Assembly: GCA_028688145.1 (NCBI GenBank)
Contig: JAQTYU010000002.1
Coordinates: 1 to 64,000, forward strand
Length of the DNA: 64,000 nt
Direction: 5' to 3'
Origin: Thiotrichaceae bacterium
Lineage (GTDB): Bacteria > Pseudomonadota > Gammaproteobacteria > Beggiatoales > Beggiatoaceae
The notes beneath the pieces were generated by a model. It ran no database searches. It had not been told where the DNA came from and saw only the letters and a program-made list of their open reading frames with translations. The stretch's first letter is position 1. Each line of letters begins with the position of its first letter. This document shows positions 45,682 through 54,232 of this stretch, one piece after another. A program made the position numbers and the translations under genes.

Positions 45682-45724
45682 TGATTCAAGATTTACATTC
45701 AAAAAAAGTGATAATCAGAAACGC

Positions 45725-46045
45725 TTATTCCTTAATATCTACTTCAGCGGAATCGGTTTCGCCTAAATTATCTTTCCAAGACAATTTAATTTTGTCACCG
45801 ATTTTGCCACCCTTAAACTGAAAAGCACAGTAAGGATTTTTGGAAATTCCAAAACTCCAAACCGCCGTTAATAAAGGCTTGCCATTACTCAGCACGGCTA
45901 CATCTTCAATATATTGCGCTGGAATCAGTTTTCCCGATTTCAAATCTTTACGAGAACCTGTTTCCATTGGGTGATTAATCAGAGCCTTAACTTCCGTCAG
46001 CCCATCTTTAAACTTTGCTTGTAAGCGAATGCTATTTGTTGCCAT
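45725..46045 (-). CDS. soxZ: Thiosulfate oxidation carrier complex protein SoxZ
   Basis: SoxZ pairs with SoxY in the periplasm to hold sulfur intermediates during thiosulfate oxidation. The 106 residues match the family: IRLQAKFKDGLTEVKALINH near the start, HPMETG, AVWSFGISKNPY and GDKIKLSWKDN. The frame opens at 46078, but the ATG at 46045, with AGGAG ten bases upstream, is clearly the start. It has no signal peptide of its own, as expected, since SoxZ is exported with Tat-borne SoxY. It lies 22 bases after soxY. Confidence 0.95.
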   Translation of the reverse strand: MATNSIRLQAKFKDGLTEVKALINHPMETGSRKDLKSGKLIPAQYIEDVAVLSNGKPLLTAVWSFGISKNPYCAFQFKGGKIGDKIKLSWKDNLGETDSAEVDIKE

Positions 46046-46067
46046 TATGATGCTCCTAACTGTCTGA

Positions 46068-46535
46068 TTAACCGCCACAACCGCCGATGGTCACTTTCAC
46101 TTCCTTGCGGGCAACATACAGTTTCCCTTCGGATTTGAGCACCGCCACTACATTCGAGGTTTCACTCATTTTAATGCGGGTTGCAATAAAAGGCTGCACT
46201 GCATCGCTTTCAAATTTGAACTGAGCGACCAAAGGAACTGGATTTTTTTCGGAAATCAGGGTAATCGATTCCACTTTAGGCAAGGTCGAACTGACTTTCA
46301 CAGGAACAACTGCGCCATTTTCTGCAATTTCAGGCACTTCAATCGTAATTGCGGTGCTAACCACAGTATCAGGGCTGCCCAGCAATGCCATAATGGCATC
46401 TTCAACCGTTTTCGCTTCAAAAGCCGCTTTGGGCCAGTCAGCCATCGCAGAAAACGGTAATACAGTCGCAGCAACAGCCGCTGCACCAGTCGCCAGCGTG
46501 CCCTTCAAAAAGCTTCTGCGGGGTAAATTTGTCAT
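46068..46535 (-). CDS. soxY: Thiosulfate oxidation carrier protein SoxY
   Basis: SoxY carries the sulfur substrate on a C-terminal cysteine. The N-terminus has a Tat signal (PRRSFLKGTLATGAAAVAA), and the protein ends with the invariant IGGCGG. The ATG at 46535 follows GAAGGAT and gives 155 residues. With soxZ it forms a two-gene leftward unit. SoxXAB and SoxCD are not nearby, so the pathway is split. IS remnants begin about 110 bases upstream and may have separated soxYZ from former neighbours. Confidence 0.95.
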   Translation of the reverse strand: MTNLPRRSFLKGTLATGAAAVAATVLPFSAMADWPKAAFEAKTVEDAIMALLGSPDTVVSTAITIEVPEIAENGAVVPVKVSSTLPKVESITLISEKNPVPLVAQFKFESDAVQPFIATRIKMSETSNVVAVLKSEGKLYVARKEVKVTIGGCGG

Positions 46536-46643
46536 GCTTAATCCTTCTCTAGGCAATAATTTTGTGCAAAGCAAAAAACTAATAGTAGGATGTTATCTAA
46601 TATGGGGCAAGTTTTTTAAAACCAGCGGGATGAGAAAATAAGT

Positions 46644-46757
46644 TATAGAACCGATTTGGAATCTTTAAAGAGAAGCAAGTTATTTAATGATAAGCCTGAT
46701 AAAGCACAGTTTGAGTTTGGTATTAGCGTTCTCAAGACTGCGCTCAAAGTTCTTATT
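46644..46757 (-). mobile_element. IS5-type element fragment (terminal 110 bases)
   Basis: It begins TATAGAACCGATTTGGAAT and contains, on the minus strand, the transposase C-terminal coding text found at about 35125-35236 in the element at 34625 (inverted relative to it). It abuts the IS982-type fragment at 46759, so one element has landed in or recombined with the other. Confidence 0.75.
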
Positions 46758-46758
46758 T

Positions 46759-47163
46759 AGCAATATTCAAGGAAGGTAATTTATCCTGATAAGAATAAGC
46801 GACCAAACCTGCAACAATATTAATCATATAATTGCTTAGTGAACGATGCCACGAGTGTTCTAGGTCAAAGATGTTTTTCAACTGGTCATTAATAGTTTCT
46901 ATAATACAACGCTTACGTAACAAGAGCTTATCAAAAGCGGCTAGTACTCTAGGCTTCATGTTTTTCTTTAAAGTGGTAATCAGTTCTATGTCATCTAAAG
47001 CGAGTAACTCGGAAATGCTTGAGACAGATGTTGATGACGGGTGTAAAACCATATAATCGTGTTAAATTCATGGTAGGCAAGCTCATTGAGAATTATAAAA
47101 TAGAGACTTTATATTTTCTCAAATTTTATTCAGCTTGCCTTCCTTATCCCGAACTCAGGTTAC
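46759..47163 (-). mobile_element. IS982-type element remnant with partial transposase
   Basis: A 99-residue frame (46753-47052) encodes the IS982-family C-terminal region: LITTLKKNMKPRVLAAFDKL, KRCIIETINDQLKN, HSWHRSLSNYMINIVAGLVAY. The N-terminal two-thirds is lost. The outer end, CCTTATCCCGAACTCAGGTT (to 47163), matches in inverse the end at 8812-8831. It is not functional. Confidence 0.75.
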
Positions 47164-47177
47164 ATACGGGCTACTTT

Positions 47178-48413
47178 TTAATACCCACCCGCCTGAATAC
47201 AATTATCCAAATCACCCGCCGCGATAATTTGCCCCGAGCTGTTTTGAAACACCGTTGCCCACCATGCCGCCTCAGGTGCGGGCAACGGTCCTCGATAAAA
47301 CTCTTTGCCTGTCAAATCCAAGCCCACATAATACAAGCTGATATGTGCAGTGCTACGGTCTGCAAAGCTCACCGCATTGCCCACTTGGAAAACGACCCCA
47401 ATGCTGGTCTCATTGGTGTTCGGGATTTTCAGGAAAGCTGCAGTGGGTGCACCCGAATAGGCGATAGGCACACCTTGATTGTCGGTAAATTTCTTGCCCA
47501 CCGTGTCAAACACCATAATCCCTGAGGGCAACCAAGTTTTACCCGCATCTTGCGAAACTGTGCCGCGAATACTCCATTGCCACACCGCCGTTTTTTTGTA
47601 AAAAGGCAACCAGTCATATTTAGGCAAGGGGGTCAAATCGACCTGCTCATAAAACACCACAAAAGTATCACCCGCACCAATAATTGCAGGCATTCCAAAG
47701 CGTTGATGCAAAGTCAGCGGCGTAACTTCAGTTGGGAAAGACCAGTTAAAACCCAAATCGCTGGATTTTTGTATCAAAATCACTTGTTCCCCATTGGCGA
47801 AAGGCTCGTTGCGATTTGCCGAAACTTCCGAGGCAAATACTACCGCCACAGTTTCATTGCCATCGGGATTTAAGCCGTTGTGCGAAACCCACAACATGGG
47901 TTCATAAACCCCGACATCGACTTGTGTCTCTAAGTTATCACTTTCACCACTGGTTTTATCCGATAGATTTTCTAAGAAAATCTGCGAGCGAAATTTCCAA
48001 GTTTTACCTTGGTCTTCACTTTGCAACAAGTCAATCCACGAAGTTGAACCTTGCCAAGCACGCACTGCCATCAACACCGTTTCGGGGCGTGAACCTTTTG
48101 CCCGCAACACCGCCATTTGTGCATTGCTATAATTCACAGGCGGCGCAAACGCAGGAATACTCAACGCCTGCCAATTTTGCAAATTTTTATCGCCTTGATA
48201 GACGCGAATCGCCTGCCCTATGCGTCCTTCTGCATCGGTATTGCTGAAGTCGGTGGACATTAACACCGATCCATTTGACAGCTCCACAAAACGTGGATAA
48301 TGCCCTGTAATTGCCTCGTTCTGAGCGGTGAATAGTGAGCACGCAAGCGCGGGCACGCCGCTTAACAGATAGCAAAGTCCTATGACACATGCCTGTTTAA
48401 ATCGAAGGTTCAT
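47178..48413 (-). CDS. Exported sialidase-fold (BNR/Asp-box) protein
   Basis: A signal peptide (ACVIGLCYLLSGVPALA) precedes a six-bladed propeller-type protein of 411 residues. At least three Asp-box-like motifs are visible: SEDQGKTW, SSDLGFNW and SQDAGKTW. Such folds occur in exo-sialidases, exo-arabinases and many non-enzymatic surface proteins. I cannot see the full sialidase Arg triad, so activity is uncertain. The ATG at 48413 is chosen over 48425 because GGAAA lies about eight bases before it. It ends just inside IS debris (stop at 47178, IS end at 47163). Confidence 0.75.
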   Translation of the reverse strand: MNLRFKQACVIGLCYLLSGVPALACSLFTAQNEAITGHYPRFVELSNGSVLMSTDFSNTDAEGRIGQAIRVYQGDKNLQNWQALSIPAFAPPVNYSNAQMAVLRAKGSRPETVLMAVRAWQGSTSWIDLLQSEDQGKTWKFRSQIFLENLSDKTSGESDNLETQVDVGVYEPMLWVSHNGLNPDGNETVAVVFASEVSANRNEPFANGEQVILIQKSSDLGFNWSFPTEVTPLTLHQRFGMPAIIGAGDTFVVFYEQVDLTPLPKYDWLPFYKKTAVWQWSIRGTVSQDAGKTWLPSGIMVFDTVGKKFTDNQGVPIAYSGAPTAAFLKIPNTNETSIGVVFQVGNAVSFADRSTAHISLYYVGLDLTGKEFYRGPLPAPEAAWWATVFQNSSGQIIAAGDLDNCIQAGGY

Positions 48414-48546
48414 GATATTTTCCATTTTATAAATGATTACTGAATAAACATAAATATACTTATCTCAACTCATAATTTCGAGGGGGTTTATAGTTTTATT
48501 TGCGTAATTCCTTACAAATTAAAATATTAGAAACATAATAAAATAA

Positions 48547-48579
48547 GACCTTCTAAGTTTTAAAAGCCTAAGAAGGTCT
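48547..48579. repeat. Palindrome related to the composite repeat
   Basis: GACCTTCTAAGTTTTAAAAG and AAGAAGGTC form a hairpin downstream of dacB. The layout matches the second half of the composite repeat at 42820 and 45651. Confidence 0.55.
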
Positions 48580-48609
48580 GGGGTTCGCCAAACTTTGAGA
48601 ATGCCTGTT

Positions 48610-50076
48610 TTAAGGCTTCGGCGTATTTGTCACCGTTAATTGATAAATTGCATTCACAATCTTATCTTCAATCGCATCTGCGCCGCTGTAACCACAACGG
48701 TTATTATTCAACAAGAACGCGTAGGCAAACACTGCGCCTTGTGTATTTGCCACATAGCCCGCCAAACCGCTCATACCCGTTAATGTCCCTGTTTTAGCAC
48801 GAATTTGGGCGCGGGCGGGTGAATGTGATAAACGCGGTGATAATGCCCCTTGCGCTCCCATCACCCGTAATGCCGTCAAAAAATCAGGACCAATATCAAA
48901 ACGATTACTAACCGCCGTAAAAAAATCGGTCATGGCTTGCGCGGTTATACGGTTTTTGCGTGATAAACCCGAACCATCCACCAAATTCACGCCCGCCAAA
49001 CGTACCCCTAAAGCTTGTAAAAATGTTTGCACCAGTCGCAAACCTTCTGCGTGTGAACCCGCTTGTTTTGACACTTCCGCTGCGATAGTTTTTAAAACTT
49101 GCTCCGCGATAAAGTTATTAGAAAATGTATTTAATTCTTTTAAAATCATGGATAAAGGTGGCGAGAGATGACGGTGTAAGAGTTGCGTTTTTTCAGGCAT
49201 TTTTCCCAAGACCGTTGTTCCCAAGACCTCAATCCCCACTTGTTTTAACACGCTCCGAAAACTTTCTGCTGCGTAACGTGTCGGATCATCCACATTGAGA
49301 TAAATCACTTTCTCTTCGGCGGTCAATGAGACTTTGCCCTGTACATAAAGCTGTACATTATTTTGTTCATCTTGTTCGCGAGAAAGTGCGACTGAGTTGC
49401 CGCCTTGGCTGCTGGTGGTGGTTTTATTGTGCAATTGCAAATAAGGGGGTTGCGATTCAAGCCAAACCTGTGCCGCCGCGCCTGCCACTTGGGCGGGGGA
49501 AACGTGCACTGCCAAGGTATTAAAATTCACTGCAAACGCACTGAGACGCGCATCATAAGCCCATTGACTGCTTTCATCTTCACCCCATTCGGGAGCTTGG
49601 GTTAAATTATCGAAAAATTGGCTATCAATCAATAAGCTTCCCGTGACTTGTCGAATGCCCATGCCATGTAAATGCTGGGCTATTTGCCAGAGATTTTCTA
49701 AAGTTAATTTAGGATCGCCGCCTGCTTTAACAATCAAATCGCCGTGAATAATTGCGCCTTGCCGTGTGCCACTGTACAAAAACTGGGTGATAAAACGGTA
49801 TTCGGGGCTGAGATAGCGCAGGGCTGCTGCAGTGGTCACGGTTTTCAAAGTCGAAGCGGGTAAGAGAGGCGTGTCTGCATGATGGCTATAAATAGCTTTC
49901 CCACTGGGCAAGGCAACAATGCTTATTCCTGTTTGCGCCTCATCTAAGCAGCGTGCGCTGAGCACTTCATCCAAGGTATTTTGCAGGTCTTGTGCAAGCG
50001 CATGAGGCATATAAGCCCATAAAATACTTAAAAAAATGGCATAGCAAAGACGGAACTTCTGGGGTAAATATGACAT
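48610..50076 (-). CDS. dacB: D-alanyl-D-alanine carboxypeptidase/endopeptidase PBP4
   Basis: This is a periplasmic class C penicillin-binding protein that trims or cuts peptidoglycan cross-links. A signal peptide (about 1-28) is followed by the serine motif PASTLK, the second motif TFSNNFIAE and the third motif AKTGTLTGMSG. A large insert between motifs one and two is typical of PBP4, as is the length of 488 residues. AGGAA precedes the ATG. The final RCGYSG region is near the C-terminus. Confidence 0.94.
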   Translation of the reverse strand: MSYLPQKFRLCYAIFLSILWAYMPHALAQDLQNTLDEVLSARCLDEAQTGISIVALPSGKAIYSHHADTPLLPASTLKTVTTAAALRYLSPEYRFITQFLYSGTRQGAIIHGDLIVKAGGDPKLTLENLWQIAQHLHGMGIRQVTGSLLIDSQFFDNLTQAPEWGEDESSQWAYDARLSAFAVNFNTLAVHVSPAQVAGAAAQVWLESQPPYLQLHNKTTTSSQGGNSVALSREQDEQNNVQLYVQGKVSLTAEEKVIYLNVDDPTRYAAESFRSVLKQVGIEVLGTTVLGKMPEKTQLLHRHLSPPLSMILKELNTFSNNFIAEQVLKTIAAEVSKQAGSHAEGLRLVQTFLQALGVRLAGVNLVDGSGLSRKNRITAQAMTDFFTAVSNRFDIGPDFLTALRVMGAQGALSPRLSHSPARAQIRAKTGTLTGMSGLAGYVANTQGAVFAYAFLLNNNRCGYSGADAIEDKIVNAIYQLTVTNTPKP

Positions 50077-50557
50077 ATTAATTTCCTAATGATTAGTAAT
50101 CTTAATCACACTGCGCAAAAAATAATGATTGTTTTGCATATTAAAGGGATATTTTGTAGAGGGATTTTACGCTTTACCGATAAAATCCATGCGATAATAC
50201 GAGATGTTAGAAGGTCTTTATCTGTGGGTCTTTAGAGAAGGATTATGAATAATTTGCTAAGCTTAAAACTAGCAATAAAGCTTTACAAGACTTCAGGATA
50301 TTGATTATAAACCGAGTGTAGTTTGTTGCATTCAGTTTTAAAGCTAACCATGATGCTGTTTATTTCCCTCCAGATAGATGTACAGCAGGTAGTGTAGGTT
50401 TAGATTTTTTCACAACAGTGTCTACAATATTCATCAGATGATGAATATTAATAGACCCTAAATAGACTCGGTGTGTTCATTCAAGCTTAGAGCAGTCTGT
50501 TGTTGAATGACAGTAACCGCTTCAAGCCTTGCGATAATCGCATTACAGGTGATTCTT
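50077..50557. other. Intergenic region before the modular secreted-protein cluster
   Basis: These 481 bases without a convincing gene separate dacB from the divergent cluster. They are AT-rich with local inverted words (for example ATTCATCAGATGATGAAT at about 50430-50447). They should hold the promoter of the first cluster gene. I could not recognise a riboswitch. Confidence 0.4.
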
Positions 50558-51808
50558 ATGAATAAAAAGATTGTATCCCTTCTTTTTGCAACCAGCCTTG
50601 CGCTTAGCCCTTGGGCAAGTCAAGCAGAGGTGACAACACCTCCTGTGACGCAAACCACTGCTCACACATGGTGTGCGAGTGATGCCCATAACGACAGTTA
50701 TTCCTTTAATACCAGTCAAGGTCATGCTGTGTGGTTACCCGGTGTAGTCACCAGTTTAGTGTTTGATAACAAGGGTGGCAAATTCGTTGAAAATGCTGAT
50801 GGTACGGCGGATTTCACAGGCACTTTAGTCGTTCCTGGTGATGCGAATAAAAGCTTTACCTTGAATGTAAAATTTACGGGTCTTCAAACCACCGCGCCTG
50901 AACCCCCTAAAAAGGAATTGGATGCTAAAGCCTATAACGAAGGCAAAGCAGACATGACCAAGTGGTATTTCTACACAGGTTTTACAGGCACATTGACCGG
51001 GGTAGGTGATTTCGCAGGTTCTAAATTGAGCTTAAGCCGTATGGGTCCTGCTTTCCAAATTGGGGCGGGCGCAAACGGTAAAAATATCCAGTTTGGGGCT
51101 TCAGGTTGGTTCAATTTCAACATTGATGCACAACCCACCAACACCAACTTTAAGTTCTACAAAATTGGCGAACATGGCGACTTTAACATCGACTTAAATC
51201 CTTGCGTCGTTGAAAAAACCACGATGTGCGTGTATGCAGCTCCCGGCAGCATTTATAACACCAGTGGCGGTCATGCATTGTGGTTGCCCAGTATGCAAAC
51301 CAATACCAGTGCCAGCGTTGACATGATTTTCTTGGATTCTGCTCCCGGAATTTTAGTTGAAGACGGCAACACTGGCACCGCAACTTTGAAAGGCACTTTG
51401 GTCAGAGCTGATAATCCTAATTACAGTTTCTACTTAGATGTCTTCTTGTCGGGCTTTAAAACGGCTCTGTTACCTGGTGAAAAGAACAAGCAAGAATTAA
51501 GCTCTAAAGCTTATAGCACGGGCTTGGTCAAACCTTCGACTTGGTATTATTACACCGACTTTACAGGCACGTTGACAGGCTTGGGTTACTACGAAGGTCT
51601 GAAAGCTTCCTTATCTCGTAGAGGACCTTCTCCTCAGTTTGGGATTGGGGCTAATGGGAAAAATCTTAACTTTGGCGGTTCTTGGTGGTTGAATTACACG
51701 ATTATCAGCCAGTCTACCAGCAAGTTGCATTACCTTTACGGGGATAATGGTGACATCAATTTAGACATCAGAATTTGCCCTCCTTCCATTTTAAGCAAGT
51801 TAAAATAA
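50558..51808 (+). CDS. Exported two-module (B-B) protein of unknown function
   Basis: The product is 416 residues: signal peptide (SLLFATSLALSPWASQAE), then two copies of a module of about 180 residues (called B), roughly 35-225 and 228-412. Hallmarks of B are a Cys at the start, SQGHAVWLPG, DGTADFTGTLV, KELDAKAYNEGK, WYFYTGFTGTLTG, RMGPAFQIGAGANGKN, and a closing FNIDLNPC. Paired Cys at both ends of each module suggest a disulfide. The ATG is 50558, set by AGGTGATT. I do not recognise the module. Paralogous copies occur in the next genes, so this is the first member of a five-gene cluster. Confidence 0.8.
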   Translation: MNKKIVSLLFATSLALSPWASQAEVTTPPVTQTTAHTWCASDAHNDSYSFNTSQGHAVWLPGVVTSLVFDNKGGKFVENADGTADFTGTLVVPGDANKSFTLNVKFTGLQTTAPEPPKKELDAKAYNEGKADMTKWYFYTGFTGTLTGVGDFAGSKLSLSRMGPAFQIGAGANGKNIQFGASGWFNFNIDAQPTNTNFKFYKIGEHGDFNIDLNPCVVEKTTMCVYAAPGSIYNTSGGHALWLPSMQTNTSASVDMIFLDSAPGILVEDGNTGTATLKGTLVRADNPNYSFYLDVFLSGFKTALLPGEKNKQELSSKAYSTGLVKPSTWYYYTDFTGTLTGLGYYEGLKASLSRRGPSPQFGIGANGKNLNFGGSWWLNYTIISQSTSKLHYLYGDNGDINLDIRICPPSILSKLK

Positions 51809-51868
51809 TTGGTTAGTCACACCTAATTTGCATGGGATTTGTGATAACTAAACACGCGCAGTAAGATG

Positions 51869-51904
51869 AACTTGCACACGAACTAGTGTGCAAGTTTTGT
51901 TTTG
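51869..51904 (+). terminator. Terminator or attenuator between cluster genes 1 and 2
   Basis: AACTTGCACAC and GTGTGCAAGTT form a perfect 11-base stem followed by TTGTTTTG. It ends only about 30 bases before the start of the next gene, so it may attenuate read-through. Confidence 0.7.
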
Positions 51905-51932
51905 AATGGGTAACCTACTAAGGAATTTCATA

Positions 51933-53897
51933 TTGAATACTTCAAAACTTTCACTAGTTTCTAGCCTGCTATTGCTCTCTTTAGGGCAAAATACTTGGGC
52001 TGCACCTAGCAATGATGCCCTTGCAAGTGCTATTGATTTTACAGGAAAAATTCCGTATACCACCCAGCAAAATACGCTAGGCGCGACCACGGAAGCGGGC
52101 GAATTAATGTCCACATGCTCCAATGACAACAAGGCGACGGTTTGGTATAAATTTATCCCCAGCGTCGATCAACAATTGTCTTTAGATGCTTTCGGCTCGG
52201 ACTATGACACCAACCTTTCAGTATGGACGGGGACTAGCCATCCTTTAACTGAAGTCGCTTGTAATGATGACTCCAGCCGCGTCAAACAATCTCAATTGAA
52301 TTGGCAGTTTAAAGCAGGCATTACTTATTACATCGCTATTGGGGGTTATACTGGGGAAACAGGCAACTTAATTTTTAATGTCACCCCCGTTGCCGCTCTG
52401 AGCAATGATAAATTCAGCGATGCGATTAACATCACTAAATTCCCCTTCACCACAATTCAAACGACGGTTAATGCTACGGTCGATGCGAATGAAGTCACTC
52501 CTGATTGCGCTATTTCAGGCAGTGGTAGCACGGTTTGGTATAAATATACCCCGAGCATCAATCAAACCGTGGTTTTCGATACCTTTGATTCCGATTACAA
52601 CACTGTGTTATCGCTGTGGACAGGTTCAACCCAGCCTTTAACTCAACTGGCTTGTAATGACAACATGGGGGCGCAACAATCCCAAGTGATTGCCAATTTA
52701 ACCGCAGGCACGACGTATTTTGTCAATGTGGGTGGTGTATTAAGCAATGGCGTGGTGGCTGAATCAGGCAATTTAGTGCTGCATTTATCCGCTCCCCCAG
52801 TAAATGACAATATTCTTGCTGCGAAAGTTATCAACAGCTTACCTTTTGATGACAGCATGAATGCCGCTGGCGCAAGCAATGAAACCGCTGAAGTTTCCCC
52901 CAGTTGCGGCGTGAGCAGTAACAGCGTTTGGTATAAATTCACACCAAGCACCACACAAAACGTGAGCTTTGCTAGCCTTAAATCCAATTATGACACGGTG
53001 TTGTCCGTGTGGACGGGAAGCACGCATCCCTTGACCGAAGTGTTGTGCAATGATGATGCAATCACCAGCGATGACCAAGAAAAAACCTCGCAAGTTGCAC
53101 TAACTTTGACCGCAGGCACGCCCTATTTCATTAATGTGTCAGGGAATTATGGGGCTTCAGGCAGCTTAATTCTCCATGCAGAAACTGTGGTTAGCGATCT
53201 GAAAATTACCCAACAACCCAGCGCAACTGTGTTAAAAATTGGACAAACGGCAACCTTAGTGGTGTCGATTACCAGCACCAGTGCTTCCAAAAATATCACC
53301 TACCAATGGTTTGAAGGCGGCGCAGGTAATACCACTCGCGCAGTGGGCGACAGCAGCAATGTATACACCACGCCAGAATTGACGGGAAACACCAGTTACT
53401 GGGTACGCATCACCTCTGCTAAAGGCAGCGTAGACAGTGATGTGGCAACGGTCACAGTGGATGGCGCAACCAATGGTGTTGGCATCGATTTACAAGGTAA
53501 ATCCTTATCCACAACGGCTAATTTTGGTTTGAAAGTTGCATCAAATCAGCGTACAGGGAATAACATTAAAGTCGCACAAACCGATAATATCAGTTTGGGT
53601 GCGACGATTAATGTAGACCCAGCACATATTGGTAAAACCGCCGATATTATTATGGTTGGGATTTATAATGGCACTGCCTTTATGCGCAAGGGCGCAACGT
53701 GGACAGTGTGGGATGGCAGCATTAGCGGTCTGAGCAGTGCACAATCAAACGTGACTTTAACGACGGTCGTGCCTGTCTCAATTTTTGATGGCAGTTTTAA
53801 TGGTTTGCCCGGCAACTTTAAGGTTTATGTAGGCTACCGTGTGGACAACAGCATCATGTTCAACGGCAATGAACCGATTAGTTTCCTCGTGCAATAA
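51933..53897 (+). CDS. Exported PPC-repeat/Ig/C-module protein
   Basis: A signal peptide (SLVSSLLLLSLGQNTWAAP) is followed by three PPC-like (bacterial pre-peptidase C-terminal) domains at about 25-155, 156-285 and 286-415. Each has VWYKFTPS, FGSDYDTNLSVWTG and CNDDS-type calcium-like motifs. An Ig-like domain follows (about 420-515, YQWFEGGAG, SYWVRIT), then a C-terminal module called C (about 520-654, ADIIMVGIYNGTAFMR, YVGYRVDN). The likely start is TTG at 51933, with AAGGAA nine bases upstream; its paralog at 59021 uses the same layout. It has no protease domain. It is probably a surface or matrix protein; binding partners are unknown. Confidence 0.82.
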   Translation: MNTSKLSLVSSLLLLSLGQNTWAAPSNDALASAIDFTGKIPYTTQQNTLGATTEAGELMSTCSNDNKATVWYKFIPSVDQQLSLDAFGSDYDTNLSVWTGTSHPLTEVACNDDSSRVKQSQLNWQFKAGITYYIAIGGYTGETGNLIFNVTPVAALSNDKFSDAINITKFPFTTIQTTVNATVDANEVTPDCAISGSGSTVWYKYTPSINQTVVFDTFDSDYNTVLSLWTGSTQPLTQLACNDNMGAQQSQVIANLTAGTTYFVNVGGVLSNGVVAESGNLVLHLSAPPVNDNILAAKVINSLPFDDSMNAAGASNETAEVSPSCGVSSNSVWYKFTPSTTQNVSFASLKSNYDTVLSVWTGSTHPLTEVLCNDDAITSDDQEKTSQVALTLTAGTPYFINVSGNYGASGSLILHAETVVSDLKITQQPSATVLKIGQTATLVVSITSTSASKNITYQWFEGGAGNTTRAVGDSSNVYTTPELTGNTSYWVRITSAKGSVDSDVATVTVDGATNGVGIDLQGKSLSTTANFGLKVASNQRTGNNIKVAQTDNISLGATINVDPAHIGKTADIIMVGIYNGTAFMRKGATWTVWDGSISGLSSAQSNVTLTTVVPVSIFDGSFNGLPGNFKVYVGYRVDNSIMFNGNEPISFLVQ

Positions 53898-54232
53898 GCA
53901 TTAAACTCGCGGTGTTGCCAGATTTGGTAACACCGCATCCCTTCTGAAATCCCCTCCTTTATAAATCCCTCCATATAGATAACCTTTTGTAATTAATGTA
54001 TTTTTATTACAAGATTGTATTATATACTTAAGTCAATACAGCCTTATATAAAGCATTCAAACTTCACACGACGAAAGTTTGAACATAATTAAATGCCCAG
54101 AACTGCATCTTCCCCGTCATTAGAAACATGGGGAGGCGCACTAATGTGCTACACCGATTATTTAAGCAAAATTGCGTGAATAATCAAAAAATTTCCCAAG
54201 CAATGTAATTACCACGGTAGAAGGTGATTTAT
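53898..54232. other. Intergenic region before the stalk-protein gene
   Basis: It holds a hairpin GCGGTGTTGCCA/TGGTAACACCGC (53910-53937, probably the end of the previous transcript), an AT-rich promoter-like stretch (53995-54050) and a small hairpin CCCCGTCATTAGAAACATGGGG (54113-54134). No gene was found. Confidence 0.45.

Noticed and set aside
47019-48247. Plus-strand frames opposite the sialidase-fold gene
   Set aside because: They are antisense to a protein with a signal peptide and three Asp-boxes, and they show low-complexity translations.
54060-54232. Possible riboswitch (such as a c-di-GMP type) before the stalk-protein gene
   Set aside because: Small hairpins are present, but the conserved bases of known classes could not be aligned.
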